Below, one piece after another: positions 9,909-18,661 of a stretch of 45,094 bases of DNA. Location of the stretch: the NCBI GenBank assembly GCA_945901405.1, contig CAMDLH010000028.1, positions 1 through 45,094 on the forward strand, written 5' to 3'. The DNA comes from Bordetella parapertussis (lineage in GTDB: Bacteria; Pseudomonadota; Gammaproteobacteria; Burkholderiales; SG8-41). The translations under genes were made by a program, and so were the position numbers. Every line of letters begins with the position of its first letter. Position 1 is the stretch's first letter. The notes below the pieces were generated by a model, which was not told the DNA's origin, ran no database searches, and saw only the letters and a list, made by a program, of their open reading frames with translations.

Positions 9909-10562
9909 TTGACAGCTCCCATCGGCATCCTCGGCGGCACATTCGATCCGATGCATTACGGCCACCTGCGCCTCGCGCAGGAGCTGGGTGAGCAGTTGCA
10001 GCTTAGTGAAGTGCGTGTGATCCCCGGCGGCACGCCGCCGCATCGCGCCTCGCCAGTGGTGGCGCCCGAGCATCGCGCGCAGATGGTGCGGCTCGCGATC
10101 TCGGGCAACCCGCTGTTTGTGTTCGATGACCGCGAACTCAAACGCGCGGGGCCAAGTTACACCGTCGATACGCTGGGTGAGTTGCGCGCGGAACACGGGC
10201 CGCGCCAGCCGCTGGCGCTGCTGATGGGCGCGGATGCGTTTCCTGGCCTCACCGCCTGGCACAACTGGCGCGAATTATTTGAGCTCGCGCATATCGTCGT
10301 CGCGCACCGGCCAGGGTTCAGGGTGGATGGCTGGATCGACGACATGCCGGCGCCGCTCGCGCACGAGTACGCGGCGCGGCGCGTGGATCAAGCGCTGGCG
10401 TTGCACCTGACGCCGGCGGGCGCGGTGTTCGTCACGCCGATTACCGCGCTGGATATTTCCGCCACGGCGATACGCACGGCCCTGCGCGCCGGGCGCAGCC
10501 CGCGTTATTTGCTGCCCGATGCCGTTCTCGATTACATTAGAGCTAACCAATTGTATTTATAG
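9909..10562 (+). CDS. nadD: Nicotinate-nucleotide adenylyltransferase
   Basis: Protein of 217 residues from TTG 9909. This start is chosen because GILGGTFDPMHYGHLRLA, the conserved N-terminus of the family, follows directly and no ATG precedes it in frame. The enzyme adenylates nicotinate mononucleotide in NAD synthesis. The (H/T)xGH nucleotide-binding motif is in FDPMHYGH, and ISATAIRTALRAG near the C-terminus is the second conserved nucleotidyltransferase motif. It begins 4 bp after aceF and precedes rsfS, the usual nadD-rsfS pairing. Confidence 0.95.
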   Translation: MTAPIGILGGTFDPMHYGHLRLAQELGEQLQLSEVRVIPGGTPPHRASPVVAPEHRAQMVRLAISGNPLFVFDDRELKRAGPSYTVDTLGELRAEHGPRQPLALLMGADAFPGLTAWHNWRELFELAHIVVAHRPGFRVDGWIDDMPAPLAHEYAARRVDQALALHLTPAGAVFVTPITALDISATAIRTALRAGRSPRYLLPDAVLDYIRANQLYL

Positions 10563-10590
10563 GGTTTTTACAAGGACATTACAGGAGTTT

Positions 10591-11073
10591 ATGCGGCTAA
10601 CCAAGGTAACCAGCGCAGCGGTCGAAGCGCTGGAAGATGTAAAGGGACGCGACATCAAGGTGTTGAATGTGCGCAACATGACCCCGCAGTTCGACACCGT
10701 CATCATCGCCAGCGGCGATTCAACGCGGCAATGCAAGGCGCTGGCAAACCGCGTGCGTGAAAGGGTCAAGGAAATCGGCGGCACCGTGCGCGGCATCGAA
10801 GGCGAACGCACCGGCGAATGGGTGCTGGTCGATCTCGGCGACACGGTGGTGCACATCATGCAGCCAGCGCTGCGGCAGTATTACAACCTCGAAGAATTGT
10901 GGACGCCACCGCCGCGCGCGCGCAAGCCCGCGGCGCCACGCGCAACAAACACAACAAGCAGCGCGGGCGCAAAAAGTAAAAAAAGCCCCGGTGGCACTGC
11001 GCGCAGTACACGCACGACGCGAACGACGCGTACCACGCGCGCGAAAACCACCAAACGCACCAAGCCTGCGTGA
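10591..11073 (+). CDS. rsfS: Ribosomal silencing factor RsfS, with a long basic tail
   Basis: Protein of 160 residues from ATG 10591, which has a good AGGAG ribosome-binding site; an in-frame ATG at 10519 inside nadD is rejected. RsfS binds ribosomal protein uL14 on the 50S subunit and blocks subunit joining when nutrients are short. The core covers about residues 1-108 and contains VEALEDVKGRDIKVLNVR and EGERTGEWVLVDLGD. The last 50 or so residues are a low-complexity Ala/Lys/Arg/Thr/Ser tail with repeated RTT units, which the family core lacks. The stop overlaps the GTG of rlmH (GTGA). Confidence 0.93.
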   Translation: MRLTKVTSAAVEALEDVKGRDIKVLNVRNMTPQFDTVIIASGDSTRQCKALANRVRERVKEIGGTVRGIEGERTGEWVLVDLGDTVVHIMQPALRQYYNLEELWTPPPRARKPAAPRATNTTSSAGAKSKKSPGGTARSTRTTRTTRTTRAKTTKRTKPA

Positions 11074-11549
11074 AGCTGCGCGTGCTGGCGGTCGGCAGCC
11101 GCATGCCGGCCTGGGTCAACGCGGGGTTCGAGGAGTACACCCGGCGCATGCCGCGCGAAATGCCGGTGACGCTCACCGAGATCAAGCCCGAGGCACGTCA
11201 TGGCGAAACCGCCGCCGCCGCGATAGGCAAGCTGGTGCAACTCGAACACAAACGCATCGCCGCCGCGTTGTCGGCGGGCGCCATCAACGTGGTGCTCGAC
11301 GAGCGCGGCAAGGGTTTCACCAGCATCGAACTATCGCAACGCCTGGCACGCTGGCGCGAATCCGGGCAGGATGTAAACTTCGTGATCGGCGGCGCGGACG
11401 GCACCTCCGCCGCGTTAAAACAAGGCGCGGATTTGTTGTGGAGCTTGTCGCCGCTGACATTGCCGCACGGACTCGCGCGCATCGTGCTGGCGGAGCAACT
11501 GTTTCGCGCCGCGTCGATATTGAACGGACACCCGTATCACAGAGAATGA
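11070..11549 (+). CDS. rlmH: 23S rRNA pseudouridine-1915 N3-methyltransferase
   Basis: Protein of 159 residues from GTG 11070, overlapping the rsfS stop by 4 bp. RlmH is a SPOUT-class, knotted SAM-dependent methyltransferase acting on 70S ribosomes. The sequence runs KLRVLAVGSRMPAWVNAGFEEY at the N-terminus, through the cofactor-region FVIGGADGT, to the C-terminal LAEQLFRAASILNGHPYHR, all diagnostic. Length is within a few residues of the usual 155-156. It is part of the compact nadD-rsfS-rlmH-maf-rng series. Confidence 0.95.
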   Translation: MKLRVLAVGSRMPAWVNAGFEEYTRRMPREMPVTLTEIKPEARHGETAAAAIGKLVQLEHKRIAAALSAGAINVVLDERGKGFTSIELSQRLARWRESGQDVNFVIGGADGTSAALKQGADLLWSLSPLTLPHGLARIVLAEQLFRAASILNGHPYHRE

Positions 11550-11550
11550 A

Positions 11551-12168
11551 ATGGCACTTACCGATAAACCCATTTATCTCGCCTCGCGCAGTCCGCGGCG
11601 GCGCGAACTGCTGCGCCAGATCGGCGTCGGCCACGAGGTGCTGTTGCTGCGCGAGGACTTGAAGCGCGGCATCGACGTTGATGAAACGCCGCGGCCCGCG
11701 GAAACGCCGGCGGATTACGTGGTGCGCATTGCACTCGCCAAGGCTGACGCGGGCGTTAAATCGACGGCGCGGCGCGCGGGTTTTCCCAAGCCGGTGCTTG
11801 CCGCCGACACCACGGTTGTAGTCGACGATCAGATCGTCGGCAAACCCGCGGACGCCGAAGACGCCGTTCGGATGATCGGACAACTGTCGGGACGCAATCA
11901 CCGCGTGATCACCGCGGTCGCGGTTTCATTCGCGGATCGCATTGAAACACGCGTGTCCGAGTCGCAAGTGTGGATGCGCGAAATCACGGACATCGAAGCG
12001 CGCCGCTACGCCGCCAGCGGCGAGCCGCTCGACAAGGCCGGCGCCTACGCGGTGCAGGGCCGCGCGGCGGCATTCATCACGCGCATCGAGGGCAGCTACT
12101 CCGGCATCATGGGGCTGCCGCTGGCCGAGACCGCGGAGTTACTCGCGTTATTTGGAGTTGAAGTTTGA
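11551..12168 (+). CDS. maf: Maf-family nucleoside triphosphate pyrophosphatase
   Basis: Protein of 205 residues from ATG 11551, one base after the rlmH stop. Maf proteins hydrolyse non-canonical or excess nucleoside triphosphates to monophosphates. Visible motifs are LASRSPRRRELL near the N-terminus, the catalytic AADTTVVVDD and the ALDKAGAYAVQG-like segment (seen as EPLDKAGAYAVQGRAAAFI), followed by GSYSGIMGLPL. Its position directly upstream of rng matches YhdE in E. coli, suggesting the dTTP/UTP-preferring subgroup; that is inference from context. The TGA overlaps the TTG start of rng. Confidence 0.93.
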   Translation: MALTDKPIYLASRSPRRRELLRQIGVGHEVLLLREDLKRGIDVDETPRPAETPADYVVRIALAKADAGVKSTARRAGFPKPVLAADTTVVVDDQIVGKPADAEDAVRMIGQLSGRNHRVITAVAVSFADRIETRVSESQVWMREITDIEARRYAASGEPLDKAGAYAVQGRAAAFITRIEGSYSGIMGLPLAETAELLALFGVEV

Positions 12169-13637
12169 GCGAAGAAATTCTCATCAACGTAACACCGCAG
12201 GAAGCGCGCGTCGCCGTCCTCGAAAACGGCGTCGCGCAGGAACTGCACATCGAGCGCACTTCCGCGCGCGGGCTGGTCAGCAACATCTACATGGGGCGCG
12301 TGGTGCGCGTGCTGCCGGGCATGCAATCGGCGTTTGTCGATATCGGCGGCGAACGCGCGGCTTTTCTGCACGTCGCCGACATCTGGGGCAGCCGCCAGAA
12401 CGGCGGCGGCGAAGTGCCGGCGGTCGAACGCCAGCCCATCGAGAAGCTGCTGCGCGAGGGCCAGAACTTGATGGTGCAGGTGGTGAAAGACCCGATCGGC
12501 ACCAAGGGCGCGCGGCTTTCGACGCAGATGAGCATCGCCGGACGCTACCTCGTGTATCTGCCGCACGATCCGCACATCGGCATCTCGCAGCGCATCGAGG
12601 ACGAAGAGGAACGCGCGCACCTGCGCGAGAAACTGCGCCAGCTATTGCCGCCCGAGGAGAAAGGCGGCTTCATCATCCGCACCATGGCGGAGACCGCGAC
12701 GGACGCTGAACTCGCCTCCGATGTCGCCTATTTGCGCAAGTTGTGGAGCGGCATCCAGGATCGCGCGAAGAGCGCCATGGCACTGGCGATGCTCTACCAG
12801 GATCTGAATTTGAGTCTGCGCGTGCTGCGCGATTTCGTGAACGACGAAACCCAGCGCATCATCGTCGATGCACGGGAAACTTTTGATGTGATGCGTAACT
12901 TTGCGCTTGAGTTCACGCCGGCCGGCGTGGAGCGACTCTCGTTCTATCAGGGCGAGCGGCCGCTGTTTGATCTGCATGGCGTCGAGGACGAAATCGAAAA
13001 AGCGCTGGCGCGGCGCGTCGATCTCAAATCGGGCGGTTATCTGATACTGGATCAGACCGAGGCGCTGACCACGGTGGATGTCAACACCGGCGGTTTTGTC
13101 GGCGTGCGCAGCTTCGACGACACGATATTCAAGACTAATCTCGAGGCGGCGCAGGTGATCGCGCGGCAACTCAGATTGCGCAATCTTGGCGGCATCATCA
13201 TCATCGATTTCATCGACATGGATAGCGAGGAGCATCGCAACGCGGTGCTCAACGAATTCCGCAAGGCGCTGGCGCGCGACCGCACGCGGATGACCATCAA
13301 CGGCTTCACGCAACTGGGTCTGGTCGAAATGACACGCAAGCGCACGCGCGAGTCGCTGGCGCACGTGTTGTGCGAGCAATGCCCGGTGTGCCAGGGCCGC
13401 GGCGAACTGAAAACCGCGCAGACCGTGTGCTTCCAGATTTTGCGCGAGCTCACGCGCGAGGCACGGCAATTCGATGCAAAGGAATTCCGCATACTCGCAT
13501 CACAGCAAGTGATCGACATCTTCCTCGATGAACTGTCGCAGGCGCTGGCGCTGCTGTCGGACCAGATCGGCAAGCCGGTGTCGCTGCAAGTCGAGTCTGT
13601 TTACAACCAGGAACAGTTCGATATCATTCTGATGTAG
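12165..13637 (+). CDS. rng: Ribonuclease G
   Basis: Protein of 490 residues from TTG 12165, overlapping the maf stop. The start is fixed by the family N-terminus EEILINVTPQEARVAVLENG. RNase G matures the 5' end of 16S rRNA and degrades some mRNAs. An S1 domain is at about 38-125, and the Mg-binding catalytic Asp residues are D305 (in TVDVNTG) and D348 (in IIDFIDMD), numbering close to D303 and D346 of RNase E. The CEQCPVC zinc-link region is at about 405-411. The protein lacks the long RNase E scaffold, which supports RNase G. Confidence 0.96.
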   Translation: MSEEILINVTPQEARVAVLENGVAQELHIERTSARGLVSNIYMGRVVRVLPGMQSAFVDIGGERAAFLHVADIWGSRQNGGGEVPAVERQPIEKLLREGQNLMVQVVKDPIGTKGARLSTQMSIAGRYLVYLPHDPHIGISQRIEDEEERAHLREKLRQLLPPEEKGGFIIRTMAETATDAELASDVAYLRKLWSGIQDRAKSAMALAMLYQDLNLSLRVLRDFVNDETQRIIVDARETFDVMRNFALEFTPAGVERLSFYQGERPLFDLHGVEDEIEKALARRVDLKSGGYLILDQTEALTTVDVNTGGFVGVRSFDDTIFKTNLEAAQVIARQLRLRNLGGIIIIDFIDMDSEEHRNAVLNEFRKALARDRTRMTINGFTQLGLVEMTRKRTRESLAHVLCEQCPVCQGRGELKTAQTVCFQILRELTREARQFDAKEFRILASQQVIDIFLDELSQALALLSDQIGKPVSLQVESVYNQEQFDIILM

Positions 13638-13649
13638 TTGCTGGTATAC

Positions 13650-15098
13650 ATGCCATCAACCGACTCGCGCCGCTTCGATCCGCACTCCACTTCGCCGGTG
13701 CGCGTGCTCGCGGAGCAGGCATTTTCGCGCGCGGCGGGCGCGCCGCTGGTGGGCGGTAACAGCGTGCGGGTGTTGAAAGACGCGGCGGAAAACTATCCCG
13801 CATGGCTTGCAGCCATCGCCAGCGCGCGGCGCACGATATTTTTCGAGAACTACATCATTGCCGACGACAGTGCCGGACGCCGTTTCATCGCCGCGCTCGC
13901 CGAGCGTGCGCGCGCCGGCGTGCGTGTGTGCCTGATCCGCGACTGGATGGGGTCTCTTACCAGCCGCGCGCGCTTCTGGCAGCCGCTGCTCGACGCCGGC
14001 GCCGAAGTGCGCTGCTTCAATCCGCCGCGATTTTTCAGTCCGTTCGGCTGGCTGCAGCGCGATCACCGAAAAATGATGACGGTCGATGGCCGCGTCGGCT
14101 ACGTCTCTGGCCTGTGCGTGAGCGCGCGCTGGGAAGGCGACGCCGCGCGAGGTGTGGCGCCATGGCGCGACACCGGGCTGGAAATCATCGGCCCGGCAGT
14201 GGCGGACATCGAAGAGGCGTTCGCGCAGGTATGGGCAACGGCAGGCGCGCCGCTGGCCGCCTCGGAACTCGTCGACGCCGCAAGTATTGCCAATGCCGGC
14301 ACGGTCACACTGCGCGTGCTGGCAAGCCAGCCCAATATCGCAGGCCTCTACCGGCTCGATCAATTGATCGCATCGATGGCGACACAAACACTGTGGCTCA
14401 CCGACGCCTACTTCGTCGGCATCGCGCCCTACGTGCAGGCATTGCGCGCGGCAGCACTCGACGGCGTGGATGTGCGTCTGCTGGTGCCGGGCGCGAGTGA
14501 CTTGCCCGCGATCTCGACGTTTTCGCGCTCCGGTTATCGTGTGCTGCTAGACGCAGGCGTGCGCGTGTTCGAATGGAACGGCCCCATGCTGCACGCGAAA
14601 ACCGCGGTCGCCGATGGACGCTGGGCGCGCGTGGGATCAAGCAATCTCAACATCGCAAGCTGGATGGGCAACTACGAACTCGACATCGCCATCGAAGACC
14701 ACAACGTCGCGGCAACCATGGCCGAAATTTACGAAACCGATTTGCAAAGCGCCACCGAGATCGTGCTGTCGGACACAAACCGTGTGCGCCCCGCCGCACG
14801 CGTCGCGCGCCCACGCGGCCGCCTGCGCGGCAGCGCCTCGCGCGCGGCTGCCGGCGCATTGCGCATCGGCAACACGGTGGGCGCGGCGATGACCAACCGC
14901 CGCGTGCTGGGGCCTGCGGAGGCGGGCATCATGGCGATTACCGCGCTCATTATCATCGCACTGATTGTGGTTGCGCTGCTGTGGCCGCTGGCGGTGGTTA
15001 TCCCGCTGGCACTGCTGGGCGGATGGGTCGCGCTGTCGCTGATTGTGCGGGCGGTGACGCTAAAGCGCGGGGGCGGTGGCGACGTAGATAATGGTTAG
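13650..15098 (+). CDS. Cardiolipin synthase-like phospholipase D protein
   Basis: Protein of 482 residues from ATG 13650; a TTG at 13638 immediately after the rng stop is an alternative. Two HKD half-sites are present: H139-R-K ([10 protein letters not shown]) and H315-A-K ([11 protein letters not shown], followed by VGSSNLN). These make one phosphatidyltransferase active site. The first half-site has the HxKxxxxD pattern of the PLD superfamily. Unlike ClsA, there are no N-terminal membrane segments; instead two hydrophobic helices lie at the C-terminus (about 425-475). That is closest to ClsB-type proteins, although the exact substrate is inference. Confidence 0.88.
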   Translation: MPSTDSRRFDPHSTSPVRVLAEQAFSRAAGAPLVGGNSVRVLKDAAENYPAWLAAIASARRTIFFENYIIADDSAGRRFIAALAERARAGVRVCLIRDWMGSLTSRARFWQPLLDAGAEVRCFNPPRFFSPFGWLQRDHRKMMTVDGRVGYVSGLCVSARWEGDAARGVAPWRDTGLEIIGPAVADIEEAFAQVWATAGAPLAASELVDAASIANAGTVTLRVLASQPNIAGLYRLDQLIASMATQTLWLTDAYFVGIAPYVQALRAAALDGVDVRLLVPGASDLPAISTFSRSGYRVLLDAGVRVFEWNGPMLHAKTAVADGRWARVGSSNLNIASWMGNYELDIAIEDHNVAATMAEIYETDLQSATEIVLSDTNRVRPAARVARPRGRLRGSASRAAAGALRIGNTVGAAMTNRRVLGPAEAGIMAITALIIIALIVVALLWPLAVVIPLALLGGWVALSLIVRAVTLKRGGGGDVDNG

Positions 15099-15121
15099 TC
15101 TGGATTGCCCGCGAAAAACCA

Positions 15122-15210
15122 TTCACCGCAGAGGCGCAGAGGTTGCGTAGAGAAATGCCTGTGAATTTCTCTGCGGGGGTTCTCAGCGCCTCTGCGCCTC
15201 TGCGGTGAGG
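15122..15210. repeat. Intergenic long hairpin repeat, GAGGCGCAGAG family, copy 1
   Basis: A perfect 20-bp inverted repeat, TCACCGCAGAGGCGCAGAGG at 15123-15142 and its complement at 15189-15208, encloses a second hairpin (AGAGAAAT...ATTTCTCT). It lies between convergent cls and yggT. The same layout recurs at 20635-20737 and 35644-35748. It could act as a terminator, but there is no U-tract. Confidence 0.8.
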
Positions 15211-15234
15211 AAGTAGTGGGGTTACGGCACGCCA

Positions 15235-15801
15235 CTACAACAACCGCCCCGCCAACCCCTCCAAAAACGCCAGCGGCAACATCAAAATAAGCTGGCACAC
15301 TATCAACGCGATCAGCGGCGTGAGATCAAACGCACCGATCGGCGGGATGAAGCGTTGCAGCGGGCGCAGGATGGGGCGTGCCAGTGCGTTCAGCGACGAA
15401 CCCATCCAGTGGCCGGGGTTGACCCACGACAGGATCGCCAGCATGAAAATCACGAACATCACCAGATAAACCGCGACGCGCAGCATCAGCACCGCTGCTA
15501 TTGCCGCAATCGCGCCGACAACGCTGATTTGCAGCGGAATGTCCTTGATCAGCAGCACCAGCGCGGTCTCGATCACCAATACGATCCACGCCAGCACCAG
15601 GGTGGCGAGGTCGTGCCCCCACAGGCCGGGAATCACGCGCCGTGCGGGCAGCACGATGAAATTGGTCAGCGCCTGCAAAAACTCAGACAGCGGATTGCGT
15701 ATCGGCGCGCGCGCCCATTGCATCCAGAATCGCAGCAGCAGCGCGCCCGCGAAAAAATCGCAGATCGTTTGCACGAGGAAGATCAGTGCATTGGCGATCA
15801 T
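15235..15801 (-). CDS. yggT: YggT family integral membrane protein
   Basis: Protein of 188 residues from ATG 15801. There are two tandem YGGT repeats, each a pair of membrane segments: LIFLVQTICDFFAGALLLRF with the NPLSEFLQALTNFIVLPARR motif in the first, and the NPGHWMGSSLNALARPILRP segment in the second. YggT proteins sit in the inner membrane; roles in osmotic-shock tolerance and cell-envelope or septation functions have been proposed. It is transcribed with proC and yggS, a very common proteobacterial arrangement (yggS-proC-yggT). The 47 bp between it and proC carry a degenerate copy of the AT-rich motif. Confidence 0.9.
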   Translation of the reverse strand: MIANALIFLVQTICDFFAGALLLRFWMQWARAPIRNPLSEFLQALTNFIVLPARRVIPGLWGHDLATLVLAWIVLVIETALVLLIKDIPLQISVVGAIAAIAAVLMLRVAVYLVMFVIFMLAILSWVNPGHWMGSSLNALARPILRPLQRFIPPIGAFDLTPLIALIVCQLILMLPLAFLEGLAGRLL

Positions 15802-15823
15802 AATTCCACAATTTTCTTCATGT

Positions 15824-15853
15824 AAAAATATCGTTAATAAACAAATATTTATG
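15824..15853 (+). repeat. Dispersed AT-rich motif, degenerate copy
   Basis: The segment contains AAAATATC followed by AATAAACAAATATTTATG, which resembles copy 1 with a 2-bp gap and C-to-T changes. It overlaps the proC stop codon (complement of 15849-15851). Assigned by resemblance only. Confidence 0.4.
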
Positions 15854-16667
15854 AATTGTCTCGCCCAAGCTCATCCCCCAACTCGAGCGATCGCAACGCC
15901 GCCGCTTTAACGGCTTTGACGATGGCCGCCTTGAGCGCGTCGGCTTCCATGCTGGCGAGCGCGCGTTCGGTGGTGCCGCCTTTGGAGGTGACGCGTGCGC
16001 GCAGTGTTGCCGCATCTTCGCTGCTCTGCGCCGCGAGTTTGGCGGCGCCGGTGAAGGTGCCGATTACAAGCTCGCGCGCCTGCGCCGCATTGAGGCCCAA
16101 TTCGAGTGCTGCCTGCTGCAGCGCCTCAATGAAATAAAACACGTAGGCCGGGCCGCTGCCGGACACCGCCGTTACGGCGTCGAGCGCATTTTCGTTGTCG
16201 AACCATTGCACCGTACCCACCGCGCCGAGGATTTCACCGGCGCGCTGTTTGCCGGATGCATCGACGCCGGGCATGGCATACAAACCGGAGACGCCCGAGA
16301 GCACCAGCGCGGGCGTATTCGGCATCACGCGCACGATGCGCTGATAGCCGCCAAGCCAGCGCGACAGGTCGCCGCAGCGGATACCAGCGGCAATTGTGAC
16401 GACAAGTTGCTGCTTCACAAACGGCGCAAGACCGAGTGCTACCTCGCGCAATTGCTGCGGTTTGACCGCAAGCACGATGCAATCGGTATCCGCCGCATTG
16501 GCATCCAGTGCGGCGAAGGTGCGCACCTTGTAGGTCTGTTCGAGCTTCTCGCGCGCAGCGGCGAAAATTTCCACCGCGCGCAGTTGCGCGGGCTGCCAGC
16601 CTTTTTGCAGCAGGCCGCCGATGATGGCGGCAGCCATGTTGCCGCCGCCGATGAAGGTGAGGTTCAT
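15849..16667 (-). CDS. proC: Pyrroline-5-carboxylate reductase
   Basis: Protein of 272 residues from ATG 16667 with the N-terminal Rossmann motif FIGGGNMAAAIIGGL. It reduces pyrroline-5-carboxylate to proline with NAD(P)H in the last step of proline synthesis. The family signature is seen at about 210-235 in the form AAKLAAQSSEDAATLRARVTSKGGTTERAL, and GSGPAYVFYFIEAL is the conserved dimer/active-site segment. Length is standard. The gene lies between yggS and yggT. Its stop codon is within the degenerate AT-rich motif. Confidence 0.96.
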   Translation of the reverse strand: MNLTFIGGGNMAAAIIGGLLQKGWQPAQLRAVEIFAAAREKLEQTYKVRTFAALDANAADTDCIVLAVKPQQLREVALGLAPFVKQQLVVTIAAGIRCGDLSRWLGGYQRIVRVMPNTPALVLSGVSGLYAMPGVDASGKQRAGEILGAVGTVQWFDNENALDAVTAVSGSGPAYVFYFIEALQQAALELGLNAAQARELVIGTFTGAAKLAAQSSEDAATLRARVTSKGGTTERALASMEADALKAAIVKAVKAAALRSLELGDELGRDNS

Positions 16668-16676
16668 TTCAGTTAT

Positions 16677-16747
16677 CAGGATTGAGGATCAAGGATTGAG
16701 CAAACCACGGGGGTTGCTCAATCCTGAATCCTTGATCCTAAATCCTC
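16677..16747. repeat. Inverted repeat of GGATTGA-type heptamers
   Basis: Left arm 16677-16703 (CAGGATTGAGGATCAAGGAT then TGAGCAA) pairs with right arm 16714-16747, which is built from heptamers such as CAATCCT, GAATCCT, TGATCCT and AAATCCT. The right arm has one or two extra units, so the repeat is imperfect. It fills the proC-yggS gap and may act as a transcript-stabilising or terminating hairpin. Confidence 0.75.
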
Positions 16748-16789
16748 TCATCGATATTTGCGAGTCAAAAATGGCGCCGATCATGAATG

Positions 16790-17473
16790 TCACGACCGCC
16801 GTCCAAAAATCGCCGCCCCCACCCGCACCAGTGTAGCGCCCTCGGTAACGGCGGACTCGAGGTCGTCAGACATGCCCATCGACAGCGTATCGAGCATGTG
16901 GCCTTGCGCTTCGAGACTGGTTTTCAGCGCGCGCAGCAGTGCATAGCGCCGGCGTTGCAAAGTCACGTCCGCCGTCGGCTCGGGTATGGTCATCAGGCCG
17001 CGCAGTTTGAGGCGCGGCATGCGGGCGATGGCGGCGGCGAGCGCCGTTTCCTCGCCGGGCGCCACGCCGGCCTTGCTCGCCTCGCCGCTGACGTTGACCT
17101 GGATGCATACGTTAAGCGGCGCCACCTTGTCTGAGCGCACGTCGTTAAGCCGCTGCGCGATTTTTTCGCGTTCGATGCCATGTACCCAATCAAAATTCTC
17201 GGCAATGTGGCGGGTCTTGTTGCTCTGTATGGGGCCGATGAAATGCCACTCCAACGGCAAATCCGCCAATTCGAGCAGCTTGTCCAACGCCTCCTGCAAA
17301 TAGTTTTCGCCAAACGCCTGCTGGCCACAAGCGTGGCATTCGCGCACGGCAGCGGCGGGAAACGTCTTGCTCACCGCCAGCAGTTTGACGGTTTGCGGCA
17401 TCCGTCCAGCGGCATGCGCGGCGCGCTCGATGCGCTCACGCACGGCTTGCAAGTTGGCGGCAATTACAGTCAT
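16790..17473 (-). CDS. yggS: YggS/PROSC family pyridoxal-phosphate homeostasis protein
   Basis: Protein of 227 residues from ATG 17473; a further in-frame start at 17518 would overlap the pilT promoter region and lacks family conservation. YggS is a single-domain alanine-racemase-like barrel that binds PLP and buffers its level in the cytosol. The PLP lysine is in VKLLAVSKTFP, followed by FGENYLQEALDK, WHFIGPIQSNK and the phosphate-binding SMGMSDDLESAV, all diagnostic. Divergent from pilT, as in Pseudomonas and most betaproteobacteria. Confidence 0.95.
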   Translation of the reverse strand: MTVIAANLQAVRERIERAAHAAGRMPQTVKLLAVSKTFPAAAVRECHACGQQAFGENYLQEALDKLLELADLPLEWHFIGPIQSNKTRHIAENFDWVHGIEREKIAQRLNDVRSDKVAPLNVCIQVNVSGEASKAGVAPGEETALAAAIARMPRLKLRGLMTIPEPTADVTLQRRRYALLRALKTSLEAQGHMLDTLSMGMSDDLESAVTEGATLVRVGAAIFGRRS

Positions 17474-17584
17474 AATTTGCGTGGTAGCCTTGTGCGGAGA
17501 GTGCTGTAAAATCAGCACGTTAGTTTGGGTCGTGCGTGGTTCCGCTCAAAACGATTGGCGTTCGAGATTCTTGGGGAAATTATA

Positions 17585-18625
17585 ATGGACATATCCGAAC
17601 TGCTGGCCTTCGTGGTCAAAAACAAAGCGTCCGACCTGCATCTGTCGTCGGGCCTGCCGCCGATGATACGCGTGCATGGCGATATCCGGCGCATAAACCT
17701 GCCGCCGCTCGAGCACAAGGACGTGCACGCCATGGTGTACGACATCATGAACGACGGCCAGCGCAAGTTCTACGAAGAGAATCTCGAATGCGATTTCTCG
17801 TTCGAGATTCCCAACCTCGCACGCTTTCGCGTCAACGCTTTCGTGCAGAAACGCGGCGCCGCCGGCGTGTTCCGTACTATTCCGTCGAAAGTGCTGTCGC
17901 TCGAGGATCTGAAAGCGCCCAAGGTGTTCATCGACATTGCCGACCAGCCGCGCGGCGTGGTGCTGGTGACCGGCCCCACGGGTTCGGGCAAATCGACCAC
18001 TCTCGCGGCGATCGTCAATCACATCAACGAAAACGAATACGGCCACATTCTTACGGTGGAAGACCCGGTCGAGTTCGTGCACGAATCGAAAAAATGCCTG
18101 ATCAACCAGCGCGAGGTCGGCCCGCACACGTTGTCGTTCTCCAACGCACTGCGCTCGGCGCTGCGCGAAGACCCGGACATCATTCTGGTGGGCGAGATGC
18201 GCGACTTGGAAACCATCCGTCTGGCGATGACCGCGGCCGAAACCGGCCACTTGGTGTTCGGCACGCTGCACACCAGTTCGGCGGCGAAGACCGTTGACCG
18301 GATTATCGATGTGTTCCCGGCGGAAGAAAAAGAAATGATGCGCGCGATGCTGTCCGAATCGCTGCGCGCGGTGATCTCGCAGACACTGCTCAAAACCAAG
18401 GACGGCAGCGGGCGCGTCGCCGCGCATGAAATCATGGTGGGCACACCCGCCATCCGTAACCTGATCCGCGAAAACAAGATCGCGCAGATGTACTCGGCGA
18501 TTCAGACCGGCGCGCAGCTCGGCATGCAGACCATGGATCAGAACCTCACCGATCTGGTCAAACGCAACGTCATCAGTCTCGACGAGGCGCGCAGCAAGGC
18601 CGCCAACAAGGACACGTTCAAGTAA
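17585..18625 (+). CDS. pilT: Type IV pilus retraction ATPase PilT
   Basis: Protein of 346 residues from ATG 17585; upstream in-frame ATGs are not conserved in the family. PilT is the hexameric motor that depolymerises type IV pili for twitching, attachment and DNA uptake. The PAS-like N-terminal domain (about 1-100) is followed by the RecA-like ATPase with Walker A GPTGSGK136ST, the Asp box, Walker B-type ILVGEMRDLET and the His box GHLVFGTLHT. The C-terminal AIRNLIRENKIAQM is the conserved AIRNLIRE motif needed for retraction. A palindrome GTGCT...AGCAC at 17501-17518 lies upstream. pilU follows 36 bp later. Confidence 0.97.
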   Translation: MDISELLAFVVKNKASDLHLSSGLPPMIRVHGDIRRINLPPLEHKDVHAMVYDIMNDGQRKFYEENLECDFSFEIPNLARFRVNAFVQKRGAAGVFRTIPSKVLSLEDLKAPKVFIDIADQPRGVVLVTGPTGSGKSTTLAAIVNHINENEYGHILTVEDPVEFVHESKKCLINQREVGPHTLSFSNALRSALREDPDIILVGEMRDLETIRLAMTAAETGHLVFGTLHTSSAAKTVDRIIDVFPAEEKEMMRAMLSESLRAVISQTLLKTKDGSGRVAAHEIMVGTPAIRNLIRENKIAQMYSAIQTGAQLGMQTMDQNLTDLVKRNVISLDEARSKAANKDTFK

Positions 18626-18661
18626 ACCCGCAACCAATATCGACCTCACCAGGAGGCAATT

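Noticed and set aside
17501..17518. GTGCT...AGCAC palindrome and TGTAAAAT as a pilT promoter/operator
   Set aside because: A -35 at a proper distance could not be found, and a 5-bp arm is likely by chance; not listed as a feature.
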